A stretch of 64,000 nucleotides of DNA, from contig OX345637.1 in NCBI GenBank assembly GCA_947044365.1, positions 10,033,576-10,097,575 of the forward strand. Reading direction: 5' to 3'. The notes under the pieces were generated by a model. That model was not told the DNA's origin, searched no databases, and worked only from the letters and a program-made list of their open reading frames with translations. This DNA comes from Petrosia ficiformis (lineage: Eukaryota; Porifera; Demospongiae; Haplosclerida; Petrosiidae). Of this stretch, positions 23,945 through 37,184 are shown in pieces; positions within the stretch are counted from its first letter, which is position 1; each line of letters begins with the position of its first letter. A program made the translations under genes and the position numbers.

Positions 23945-24300
23945 CTAAACTTCATTTTGAAACTCTCTCAAAAAGTACTTATATGATAAAGTAGAAGCCA
24001 ATACCTCTTGAACAAAAATAGTATCTCCCAATACTGAATCAGAATGATTTAAACAAAAACCAAGGAGGATAAAAAACATTGGGTACTGCCATTGATTGTA
24101 TGTACAAGTACTGTAATTTTGAGAAATTATAAGACTGTGACAGAATAGTTCATTACATTGATATAAAAGAAGAGCTAGCCAATAGACGTGCATACTTGAA
24201 TAAGTAGGAGTGGAGGATTAGTGCGAAAATTAAATTAACATCCAGTAGGAGTGTTTTGTTCTGTGTCTTTTGCTTTTTAGCAATATAGGTACTTACGTAT
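23945..24300. repeat. Promoter-like block, copy 1 (orphan)
   Basis: It shares a long diverged similarity with 25950-26130, directly upstream of the receptor gene 2 start codon, and with 44895-45260 downstream of gene 2. Shared words include AAGTACTGTAATTTTGAGAAA, ATAGTTCAT.ACATT, TGCATACTTG, GTGGAGGAT and AGGAGTGTTTTGT. No signal-peptide exon follows this copy, so it is either a remnant of an ancestral receptor promoter or a dispersed repeat. Confidence 0.55.
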
Positions 24301-25369
24301 GTATGGTTATATGGAAATAACAAACGGAAAAGTATGCAAACATGATTATTATTATGGTACCTTAGCAACAGAATCACTTCCATTATAACCCTGCAAGTAC
24401 ATAAGTTTACCTTCACATTTCGTTTTTGTATTCTTATTTTCATATCTATTCCATCTTATGAAAATACCTGTACATATGTGAATCAGTCATTTCAAGATCA
24501 GAAATGGCATGTCTGTATCTTTATAATAAGAGCATCACATGTTTGATGTACAAAATAAGAATATTATTTAAAAAAATAATCATTACAGTCATGTATAATT
24601 AAGTAACTGTTTTGAGCTGCCTCTTGATTTATGTGTGTATGATAAACATTCATTATAATTATGTTAAGAATAATTATTAACGTCTTTACTGTATATAGTT
24701 CATATCTGCCTTAGTGCACACATGTATGTATAGCTTATGTGTGTATGTTGTGATTGTGAGACAGATCTTTCCAATACCATGTAATAAAAATACTGCGTGC
24801 AACTGTACAAGCACCTATACAACACGAGCGCCGACGGAACGGGACCCTCGCCTAGCTACGTGGCAAAGTAATAGTTATACATGCCGGTCAGTAGTTACTA
24901 CTTTATAACTGAAAGATTTTAGTGTCATTATTCTAGTCTCTTCCTTGTCTATACTATAAGTCTTACATTTTAGTCTGTGTTTTATCTCAAAGAAGAAAGA
25001 AAGATCCTCAATGGGTCCCGTAAAACGTTCTAGGTGCTCACAAACATTGCGAGTCACGTGTACAGCACATGACTTAAAAATTTGAAAAGGCGGAGCTAGA
25101 AAGTAATGGAGAATTCTTGGTGCTCCATGTTGTAACAACGACCCCAATTTTGTTTGCTTTGATGTAGTGCTTTGCTAGCGAAAGCCATGATACAGGAGTA
25201 GTTATGTTTTGATGTGTCCAGATGTTCCCAAGAGTCTATATAAAAATTGTGACTTTATAATCGAAGGGTTTTAGCAAAAGCCTCTTGTTATTTTTGATCC
25301 TTGTATAATTTGAAGTCTGCCAGTAGCTCGTTGGAGCCATCAATGTTCATAGTTTTTCCAAAATTTTTC

Positions 25370-25374
<5 letters not shown>

Positions 25375-25440
<66 letters not shown>
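25375..25440 (+). repeat. CA dinucleotide microsatellite
   Basis: About 33 uninterrupted CA units. The long open frames on both strands here are artefacts of the repeat. Confidence 0.95.
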
Positions 25441-25444
<4 letters not shown>

Positions 25445-25929
25445 ATGATTACCATACCTTTCCGCCTACGTTTCGCGGCAAATGTAAATATGCGGTTAGC
25501 TATAATCACATTAGTATATATGATTATGATTCCAACGCTCATATATTGTGTATGCTATACAGAACACAGATGACTGTCAACGCATGGTACATACATATTT
25601 TACATACTTTAAACAAGCACAAAAGGAAGTCAGTAGTTTGTATATTTAATGGTTCATGGAATAATAAAGAGTGGTTTTAGGCATACCAAGGAGTTGTTTA
25701 CCACCATTCAGTAATGTTAACACCACCATGTATAGCAACATATGAGAGAATTAAAGACTATCTATTCCATATACATAGGGAAAAATAACAAGCTAGTCAG
25801 ATTGCAGCATTTCAATATAATATAGTATTTATACAATCAGGACAGCATAATAGACTCTAACGGATTCCTTACTGATACACTATTTGCAAGAGCAACGATC
25901 ACATCATCCAATATACTAAATCTAGATAG

Positions 25930-26157
25930 CACTGAATGATGCACATTGTAATAATATGTATAAGTACTGCAATTTCGAGAAATTATAATACTGTACCAAA
26001 ATAGTTCATGACATTAAATCGATAACTATTAATACAAAAGAACTTTAAAAGAAGACTTGCATACTTGAAGGCAGTGGAGGATGAATTAAATTTAATTAAC
26101 ATAAGTGGGAGTGTTTTGTATAAAATCTGTCAAGTTGTCGGATCTGTAGCTGGAGGG
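25930..26157 (+). promoter_or_regulatory. Presumed promoter and 5' UTR of receptor gene 2
   Basis: AT-rich sequence immediately upstream of the receptor gene 2 start codon. It has related copies at 23945-24300 and 44895-45260. Conservation of this block across three places, one of them directly before a signal-peptide exon, is the only support for a promoter role. I cannot place a transcription start. Confidence 0.4.
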
Positions 26158-27477
26158 ATGATGTGGCTCCGTTTAGTTTTAACCAGTATTTTGATTGTGT
26201 TTGCATTTGCTACTGTACGAGGTGTGTAAGAAACTATACTAGAAATGTATAAATGCATTATTATAAATATATATATATTTATTATATATATATAATATTA
26301 TTATGCGTGCTCTTTGCAACAAGCAAAAAGTTTTTTGTGTTTCTGTCATTTTGAGTATTGCAACTTCTTGGACTTTTATAAAGCGTCTTGTGGCAATTAA
26401 GAGTCTAGGCTATAATAGGATAATTATAATATATATATATTATATAATTATATTACTTCATCATTTTAGAGTAGAATCCTTCAATCTTTTATCATTCTTT
26501 AGGAGTGAATGGTAGTTTCTTGGTCTTTAGTGAAGATTTATTGCAAACCCAGACTCAAGAACCCAAACTTGATGATGTTGTAACTCTGCAGTGTAATGCA
26601 ACTAATGCTAGTGCTGATATTATTGATTGGACTTATGAAGGAGTCAGTATATCTCAAATGCCCAATCCTTCTTTACCGTTTACTATAAATGGCAGCACTC
26701 TAGAAATCCCATCATTTACAAAGCAATATGAAGGATTCTACCATTGTGTTGCAAGATCTGATGATGGAAGTCTGACACAAGCATCTCAAGCTGCATTTGT
26801 TTCTGCATTTGGTATGTAAATAGTTTGATGTGCGATCACAATATTGATTAATGATGTTGAGTTTTGTGTGCCATATAAATAATTATAATGACATAATATA
26901 TAATTATACATATTCTATATATATATATATATATTATATATATATATATAATAATATATAATAATTATTATAATGTGATACACTTTCATGCAAAATAATT
27001 TTGATTGAATGCTTACCTTCATTGCTTGCCATTCTACCATTACGTATATCACTGTAAACATTAATGGTTCTTTTAAATCTCATTTGGTTAATGAACTTCA
27101 TTACAATATTATCAATATTGATTTCTTTTCTTACTGCATAATTTTTACAAATAGTAATTTAAATCTTGATCTATATTGACTAGTATATAAGGTATATGCC
27201 ATAATAATGGTATCAATATACTTCACACATATAGTATGTAAATCCATAATAAATACGTATAATTATGTTAACTTCTCAAATATCTGCAGTGCAGAGTACA
27301 ACAGATATTATTTGTTATTATATATACAAATTCATGTACATACTAATTACTCCCTAATACATATTTTGCATTCCTATATATTAGAATGGGAATGATAATA
27401 ATACACCATAAGTTGTACCTATAATACTACATATGCTACGTATATAGTTACATTAATTGTATTAATATGTGTATCAG

Positions 27478-27542
<65 letters not shown>

Positions 27543-28384
27543 TACATACATACACACATGTACATACATACATGCATACATATACACACACACACATACA
27601 CACAATGTTTAATTCTCTTAAACTAACAAACACCCACCCAATCCTGATTAAATAACCACAAGTTTATACAAAGATTCAGTGCATGTGTTTACCAATGGAC
27701 AGGTGAGTCAAAACCATTACAATCCAAAAATATGATGAGCAAAACAGACCCTTAAAGTACACCCCACATAACTGTAAACTCCATTTCTCTTTAATCTTAT
27801 ACATGTATAAACTGGTGCTTTGGTGCACGGATGGATGTTATCATATGTTACTAAAATAACAAACAAACCAGAAAGCCTTAAAAGCTATTTAAAAATAAAA
27901 CTCGGATAGAGAGGGGAGGGTCGGGATCCCACAAAGATATCTTAACCCCCATTTGTGGTTCCCCAGACCAGACTATCCGTGTTAAATAGTCCTGCTGCAT
28001 CAAAGCATCAAAGCATATGAAAATGTTAAGTAAATAATTGAACACTATAGTCATATAACAACTGTACTTCTGAATTTTGTATTTAACTAGTACTTTTTGG
28101 GTTTTTAATCAATAAAAGAGGTTCTGAGATCAGCAACTTGACTGATCAGTATACTAGTTGGAGTAGGTTCCCCGCTGCTCACCTCAGTGGTATAACCAGG
28201 ACAGGGGTTCCACCCAACATGTATGAACAAAGCACTTTTCGATGTGGGTAACCTTAGGGGAGAGTCATCGTCTGTGAGATCAGTGACTTGACTGAACTTT
28301 ATACTACTTGGTGTTGGTCCCTCGCTGCTCACCTTAGTGGGATGACCAGGACAGAGGTTCCACCCAACACGTATATACACACCT

Positions 28385-28422
<38 letters not shown>

Positions 28423-29092
28423 TATATATATGTATATATTATGTAACGCTACGACTGCTATATCACATTTATAAGCACCGAGTGCAAGGGCGTAGCCCGA
28501 GGGCGAGGTTGCTTATAAATGTGATATTGCACGAGTGGCGTTACATAATTAATATATGTCATGATGAAGCCACATGCATATGTGTATATGCACGGACTAC
28601 TAACGAAAGTCCATTGTCAAACGGCCATGAAAGTGAGCCGCCTCCATCAAAAAAGAAACGATTGTCTTCGTCTTTAAAGAAGCGATTTAAATCTACTGAT
28701 CAAGATGAACTCAAGGAAATTTCGAAACCAAAAATCCCTCCTAACACATCAATCAGCACTCGGTGGGCTATGAAGAATTTCTCAGATTGGTTTGAAAGCT
28801 ACAATAGTAAAAATTCAGATGATTTGTGTCCTGACAAGTTGTTGCACCCGAGTTGTGATACGAAGACCCTCAATAAATGGCTGTGTGCGTTTGTTTATGA
28901 AATAATGTTGGTTATTCAATTTGTGAAATAATGTTGGTTATTCAATTACAACTGTCATTTAGTCATTTAGTCATTTAGAGGTGTTACGTAACCACAGTGC
29001 ACATATCAAACATCAAAGGAAACTCCAAATGTATTTCAGTACTATATGAGATTTATAGCACTGTAAAAGTCTTTGAAGTGTGGCTTCATCAT

Positions 29093-29134
<42 letters not shown>

Positions 29135-32100
29135 TATATTATATTGTAGCTACTTATATATATATTTATTATATTTATACTTTTATTATTTCTTGCAGAA
29201 TCAAGGGTATTCATTCAGCAACCACAAAATTATACTGCCTATGTAGTTCAAGTACCGTTAATCGGTAGTAATACAGGAACAATGACAGGATATAATGCTT
29301 TACACTTTCAGTGTACATTTCTTGAAATTTACAATGGAGCAAAACCTAACATTACATGGCAAATGATACCTGCTGGAGGTCCATTGATGAATGTTACTGA
29401 AAGCAGTGGTAATATCGCTATAATACAGTATGATCACACTGGATACTTTCAGCTTCATTTTCCTACATTGACTAATGATAGTTTACAAGTACGCTGTGTT
29501 GCTACTCATCCTGACAGCCCAACTGAAATTGTGTATAGTGACTGGGCATCTGCTGAAGTATCTAGTGAGTGATAATTTGTTTTGTCTAATTCAGCACATA
29601 TTAATGTATATATGTATGAGTTAACAAGTACAATTATAATAAAATTATCCTTAATACGCAAATAATATTGACAAGAACAATGATGATTTCTGCACTGCTA
29701 TAAAGTACATTAAAGTATGCTTGAATTTTGACATAAGGACAAAGAAAATATTTAGGGCGATAATAGGTAAAGGCATTTTAAAAGGCTTACTGACATACAC
29801 AGAGTATACTGACACTGACTCTTATCCAGCCAGCATCAGCACAACTTGACAAGTAAAATATTACACTTTAAAAATGAAATGGTTATTTTAACCCTGATTT
29901 GGTTACACGAGTTTCAATGCAGTATTGACAATATGCTTCTGAGGTATAAATTATTGTAAATTCTCATTCAATTATCTGTGGAGAATAAAGTTATTTGTGT
30001 AAAATTCCACAACTTTGTACTTATAATAACAAATAAATAATTTTTTTAAACATATATATAATTATACATGTATATATATATATAGTTTGGTGGTGACATC
30101 ATCCAATAGAAACTCCCATTTGTGGTTAGTTTTGTATATATATACACTTCAAAGCAGGTATATAGACCTTTTTTAAACAGCAACTGAGACAATATACATA
30201 AACTTCTGATAAAGCAAATACATATGTTGTAAAACTGTTATTTGATAAGAGTTAATGATGTCACCATTATACTAATATATTACATATAGTATTCTAACAG
30301 GTCCTATATTAAAGGACCTGACCTCGGATCTGATATAGCCCTCGCATGCTTGGCCTATATCACATCCTCGGACACTAAAGTCAGGTCCTATATTTTGTAT
30401 ATAGAACCTATTACTATATAATATACATGTACATATATATATATATATATATTAAATATTTATATCACTGTAAAAACAGTTTTGTTATTTCAACCAATCA
30501 GTTGGTTACCTCAATTGCATTTCAAAGTAGGCCAACTTAACATTACTTTGCATGGTGTTGAAATGTTGTTCACAATGACATAGTTAGTGAGTAAATTCAC
30601 AGTTTACATGTCAGTACCTCCCTACTATAAATTTACACAAGAACTGTCATCATATGTCATCTTCCACTATCAATTTACTTAGTCATTGTGAAAAACAATA
30701 TTTCAACACCAAAACTTACAAATTCAAAGTGGCTTATATTTTCACAGCTCAATACAGTAGTATGGTGTGAAAAGGCATGTTATTAAATTATGCAATCAAG
30801 GTAACCAACGGATTGGTTGAAATAACCAAACTCTTTTTGTTATGTTATCAGCCAAATACTGGGAAATATTCACGAGTTGGACATGCTAAAGTACATTAAA
30901 GCATGCTTTGAATCGGACTATTATTTTGAAAGAAAATATTCATGGCAATAAAAAGCTGGTTGCCACGGTAAAAGAGCATTTTAAAGGATTACTAACACTG
31001 TCAAATGTGCAGCTTTACTGTATCCAGCCAGCTTCAGTAAAACTTGACAAGTAAAATAATAAGTTCAGATATTTGGATTAGAAGAATGCACTCCCAAAGT
31101 ACAGCTTTGCTGCAAAATTAATATTTTTAAGGTTTACTGACATGCGCAAAAGTATCCGGAAACCATGTGGGTACAAAAATGGCTGGATTTGAAGAGTATT
31201 TGAAAAGTCTTGTTGAACCTAAAAGCCTACAAGAGATCCAAACTGACCTTCAAACATCGTATTTTTCAAGAGAGATCCTAGATGAAGCAGTACAAAATGG
31301 AAAGGTTGAAAGAAAACTACTCCCCAGTGGGTGTAAATTGTATATGTCTCGTGGTGTTAACTATTGTTACTCAATACCTGTCTTATCTCTGAAATCACAT
31401 ACAGCAAGAGTGAACCTTCCATTTCGTTCACCAGTTGTGAAGAGTCCTTCAAATGATGAAACCTGCAACACACCAGTATGCAACCTGTCCAGCAGTGCAT
31501 CAGTTTCTGACTTTAGAAATGTTTCTGAAACCCCAAGGTCTCGATTGCAATCTCGTTCTTATGTTGATGAGACTTTGAATCATCTTGAACAGTGTAGAAA
31601 TATTGAAAAGGAGATCTTTGATTTAGATGAAGAAATACACAATTTATCTCAAACTTACAATGAAGATGAACTTGAAACACACATAAAAGCACTCCATGAC
31701 TATAACGAAATCAAAGATGTCGGACAGATTTTGCTTGGCAAAATTGCAGAAGCAGAGAATACTACAACTACTAGTTTATATAGTAGATTTAGACTGGAAT
31801 TAGATGATTGACATTCAAAAATAATTTCTGTTTCTCTGTTATATAATAATTCATGATACTTTTGCAAAACCTGATTTGAGTAGATTAACCATTGCACACA
31901 GGTTTAAACCTGTTGTTTTAAGTAGTGATGCATTGATAATCTGATTGGTCATTTTCAGCCATTATGTTTAGTGTCAGTATTGGTTATTTCTGAAGGATGT
32001 AACCGATATTGTTATTAGTGTACTAATAATGTCATTTGTTGTGATTATAACATCATTAAGGTGGCACTAGGGAGTGGGCGGATGCGACTCCAATCAGTTT

Positions 32101-35100
32101 CAAAATAGAATATTATATAATATGACTCTAACCTGGTGTAATAGCAACCTTCATATCTTCTGATGATCTGTTTACTTGTCTGCAAGAGTGGGAATGTTGG
32201 AAAAATGTCCATTTTTGCATTCGTAATAAGTACAAAACCAAGAAAGCCACGCCCACCAATCATGGCATGCATCAAGTACAATGCATTTTGAGAAAACAAA
32301 TAGAGCCGTTTTCTGCAAATTCATTTTACTTTTATAGTTACAAGAGGCTGAAGAAAGCTGAATTCTGTAGCTTTTCATTGAAACCATAAAATTTACCTTT
32401 CTAGACACTATCAAACTCCGATCTTTCTGACTTTCTCAGAGAGCAACTACAGTTACCGGCGGGGTAACTGTAGTTGCCCACCCACCACCCGTTTCTGAAA
32501 ATAAAAAATAATCAGTGAAAACATTTAGGCCCAATAATTATACCCCCGGGTGGGTGTGGCTTCCAAAAGATACAGAATTGAACCAGATTGTATGCAGCAA
32601 GAAGCTGGCAAGACTAGAAACTGATTGGAGTAGCATCCGCCCACGGAAAAGACTACAACCTTAATTGCTTTTGTGATACTCAGAAATGTTGAGAAAATGG
32701 CTGAAATAATCAGAAGCCAGTAGGAACATAGATGTAATATTGGTATCAGCTATTGCTACACGTCTAAATTAATTATTAGTTTATTAGACTATTGGTAAAT
32801 TTTCTTGATGGTGCATCACTAGTTTTAAGACATTTGATTTCCCCTTTGTGCATGTAACAACTCTGACTTTATGGCAAAAATGGCCCTGAACCTAGAGCTG
32901 TAGAGGTAATTTCGAATATCAATGTACATTAAAATATATCCGTATTCCAAGATATTGTGTGCTTCATGTCCAATGTTATTTAGAGCTCTTGAATTTTGAA
33001 GACTCCGTGTTGTAACATTCTCATACTGTTATTAAAGAAATGTATTTTCTACTGTAATAATGATATTGTTCATATGCAGATACAACCTTTTCACTTGATG
33101 ATGCAATCATTGATAATGTTTTTGGTCAGCGTCCTCCAGAAATGTATCATGTAGAAGAAGGACAAGAGATAGCCATTTTACCATGTTCAAAAGTTAATAG
33201 TTATCATCTTCGGCCCTTTGGTTTTACGTAAGTTTTACAAGTTAATATGTATTACAGTATGTTGCAATGTACATATAATTATTGTAGCAGTTATAATTAT
33301 TGTGTTATGTTCTCCACAGGTGGTTTCGTGGGACAGACGTAATATATACTATCAGAGAATTAAAAAGTTTTTCTCCTCCAGCTGGTGTGAATTTATATTA
33401 TTTCACGAACTTGGAAGTTGATGTGGCAGATGGAAACTATCAAGGAGAAACCTTTATTTGCAGGATGCAAGTTTCAGGTGGTACTGATACTGAAGCTTCT
33501 GTTACAATATTGGGACCATGTGAGTAATCTGCATACTTTATCTGGATAAAATAATCCTTAATCAAAAGTGTTTTAGTACATTAAAATATCAAATTGTAAT
33601 GTCGCTAAGATGAGTGAAGTGTGCCAGAATTCATAGACTTGATTATAGACTGAAGAAAATATAAACACACAACTATCTGTTTTTCTGCACATAAGTAAGC
33701 ATGATATTGGTATCTTTGAATTTAAGGTTTTTTTTTTCTAGCTAAGAACCTGCATGAGCTCTGTTAAATGTGAACGTTACACTACAGAAATATAACCAGT
33801 CTCATCAACTAATTATAAGTAATTTAGTTTTTAGCTGAAACCTGCTTGCTACATCGTGTTGTAATAATATGCTAATTTCACTGCAAAAACAAAATTGTTA
33901 AAATAACTGGTCAGTACAGTTGCAAGGATTTAACAATTAGTCAGTTATTCAGATTGTTATGGATTCACACATGCTGATGCCATAGCTACTTTGTACTAAT
34001 TATAAATCAATTAGTTGATGTATTATAATTTTAAGGTGCTGTCTACTCATATTTCATACCAATAATTTACTTAATGTACCACTTAAAGTGATTGTATTGG
34101 GCAGTTTCGGCCAACAAAAGAGTTTGAAACCTGCAAAACATCTTTTAATTTATTCTAGTGTACATTTTTATACTTGGTACACATAATGTAATAGTAACAT
34201 CATGCAAATAGCCACAATAACCTGTATGACCACTACATTGAAATTTATGCTATTCCTTGCAACTGTACTAACTGGTTATTTTAACAATTTAATTTTTGCA
34301 GTGTTGAAATTTCAAATAAAATAACACAAGCTAGCAAAATAAAGAATCCACTATTATTTTAAGCTACACACCCATCTTTTTACTGAAAAAACTTCTCCTT
34401 GTTTTACATTTGTAGTAAATGGAAATTCCCCACCTTAGTTAACCAAAGTCCATCACACACATACATGTATTAAAGGTCATTTACATTCACCTTGAGTTCA
34501 GAAAATTGTTCATAACTTGAGTTGGGAAGGACCAATCACTTTTTCCTGCACCACTTTCATATAATTATCTTACCTGTTTTTTTGTATAAGTCAAATTTAA
34601 AATCCATCACATCATCATTGAGTTAAGATATAAACATGTATGACATCAAACTATACATTATATTTCATCACACACTAATTGTTAGGTCATTGTGATTGTG
34701 AACAGACTTTGTTATAGTTAACTAAAAAGACGTTATAATATATTTTGTTTATAATTAAGACAGCGAATTAAGGTTACACTTAAACAGATAATAGTATTTA
34801 GCTTTAGTTAATTAAAACAACACTAAACTCTGCCTCTCTCTCTCTGTTTCTTTCTGTCTCTGTCTCTTTCTGTTTTTGTCTGTCTGTCTCTCTCTTTAGC
34901 TGATCCACTTGACCCACCTACTTACAGTGACTCCATGGTTTCTGTATCAGGTCAATATGAGGAAACTTCATCCATATCAGTTACCTTTACTAGTACTGAC
35001 CCAGTATTATCCATGTGGTGGTGGTTTAATGGTGTTCTACTCAGTAATTCTAGTCGTTATTCCATAGAAACATCTGGTCTGACATCAACACTTACTATAC

Positions 35101-37118
35101 AAGAAGTGACATGGACTGATAATGGTGTATACCAAGCTGAAGCTGTGACTGGTGCATCCTATCATTTCTATGACTTTGCTAGTGAAGTAGTAAACATTGA
35201 TTTTAGTGTGATGGGTGAGTAGCGATCAATATGTACAGTGGTAATGCTATTTCGTAACTAATATCACAAATGTATTTTGAATTATTATTATGATTTAGCC
35301 TTAACTGTTAATTGTCATAGAAGACATGTGAATGCCATGCAACCTTTAAAATTCAGTTTTAGAAATGAATACTTGCACTCATAATTTATAGTATACATGT
35401 ACATGTATACACATGTGTATGTACAGTTCCACTGCAAAAATAGAATTGTTAAAATAACTAATTTATCAGTTAGTACAGGAATAATGGAAATTGTAAATTA
35501 CTTGGTCGTGTAGGTTGTTAATGACTGCATGTTGATATACATGTAATTATAATCCAATTAAATTATAATCCAATTAAATTATATAATTAATAATTCGGTT
35601 GCCTTATCCTGTCTAATAGATATACAAAGAAGCAGAATAATAAATCCTTTTAGGTTTTCGAACCTTTTTTGTGTAACTAATACATGATAGTAGTCATGAT
35701 ATTTTATTATAATTGGTACAAGTATGTTATCATGTAGTCATAACACCTTAATTAAATCATAATTTGTATCCTTGCAGCAACTATACTAACCAATACATTT
35801 GTTGTTTTAACATTTCTATTGTTGCAGTGATAGCTATTTTTACCCTGCGTAGTATGCTGCGCAAGGGGTTATGTGATTGGTTGTCTGTCTGTCTGTCAGT
35901 CAGTCAGTCAGTCAGTCAGTCAGTCAGTCTGTCGTGCAAAAAAAATCGGATTTTATACTTTAGAATACTTTAAACATCTTCTAAACACATCAGTCAGCTA
36001 GAAAATAGTCATATAATAACGTATGCATTTTTTGCAGAAGCTAATGCAGTTCACAGTATCCGCAATTCCTGGGTTTTCTTACTATCAGTTTAGAAGAGTC
36101 CACCATTTTTTCCAGTGAGTCATGCTTTAAATAATAATTATTCAAGAAACTGATCCTACAGTATTGCAGTTTGTTATAATACCAGTAATACTGCTCACGT
36201 AGGCCGAGCTGAGGGTTACTGTAATCGTTTTGTGTGTCTGTCTGTCTGTCAACAAAATTCCAGCAAACATATGATAAACACTAGCACTTTGAAAATACTA
36301 CAGGAAGATGTCAAATCATACAAGGATCAAAAGTAACAACAGGCTTTTGTTAAAACCTTTAAAGTTATGACAATTTTTGTAACTCACGGTTGTCATTTTA
36401 CAACTTTCAGAAGATGTCTGGTAGCAAAAGAGTTCACTGAAACACAACTCATCTTGCTTGAAGCCTATTGCTGTCGAATCACAGCTTAAATGAAGTACAA
36501 TTGAAGTAGTGGCTGCTGACAACTTTGACTGGCTGCAGTTGTTTTCTTGTCGGGCTCTGCACTGCAACTACATTCATTTCAATTGCAGCAATCTAAATTC
36601 ATATCTAATTTAATAGACAAGGGTTCTACATCAACAGGGCATTCTAAAATAGCATGGTATTTCCAGTATAGAATTCACTCTGTATTATAAAGCATTATGA
36701 CAACAACAACAAATGATTGTTGCAGCATTTGGTTTTGAAAATTTTAGAGAATTCAGATATTAAGAACAGTATACTCAAAAAACTGTATCAATTAATAAAA
36801 TATGCTAATTATTATTAATAAAATATGCTAATTACCTTGATGCTACATTAATTTACATTGTCTGCTAGAGATTTATACTTAATTAACAGCTTCAGTTTAA
36901 GCTGAAATTCTCAAAGATTATAGTAGATGTAGATGTCATTACACTATTAGATTGTAATTACTCCATGATACATCTGAATTATGACAACATCAGTTGAATG
37001 TATGTATGTATGTACTGTATGTGTGTATGTACGTATGTCGTATATATATATGTATGTATGTATGTATGTATATATGTATGTATACATTTATGTATATATG
37101 TTTATATGTACATTTATA

Positions 37119-37184
<66 letters not shown>

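Larger units (their letters stand above)
21407..26157. other. Intergenic region between receptor genes 1 and 2
   Basis: No intact gene was recognised. It contains REXO2 exon relics (21661-21765), a long palindrome (22351-22519), degenerate short tandem repeats of the type CCTCATGAAATTA (about 23178-23285), two copies of a 40-bp motif with GGAGAAAAA(A/G)TATC (about 23085 and 23361), a promoter-like block (23945-24300), a CA repeat (25375-25440) and the presumed promoter of receptor gene 2 (25930-26157). The element-like segment at 21795-21925 recurs near 60090-60222. Confidence 0.5.
26900..29100 (+). other. Receptor gene 2 intron 2: simple repeats and small elements
   Basis: This intron between Ig exons 26503-26811 and 29199-29564 holds a TA-rich run (26915-26975), a CA repeat (27480-27540) with a CATA tail, two diverged tandem copies of a ~150-bp unit (about 28122-28230 and 28275-28375, words GAGATCAG..ACTTGACTGA and AGGTTCCACCCAACA), a second short CA run (28388-28410), a hairpin (28441-28546) and a terminal-inverted-repeat element (28553-29100). 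No host exon was recognised. Confidence 0.6.

Noticed and set aside
25288..25573. Overlapping frames of 84 and 90 codons on both strands
   Set aside because: Produced by translation of the CA repeat. No start context or conserved residues outside it.
27448..27655. His/Thr and Val/Cys repeat frames
   Set aside because: Artefacts of a CA/CATA microsatellite.
28105..28410. 101-codon minus-strand frame with repeated VGWN(L/P)CPG
   Set aside because: It spans a two-copy repeat and a CA tract and has no start or splice support. Reported as repeat, not gene.
31165..31178. Upstream start for SWI5 at 31165 or a GTG at 31167
   Set aside because: The ATG at 31165 is out of frame and the GTG is not a likely animal start. 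ATG 31179 has a strong context.
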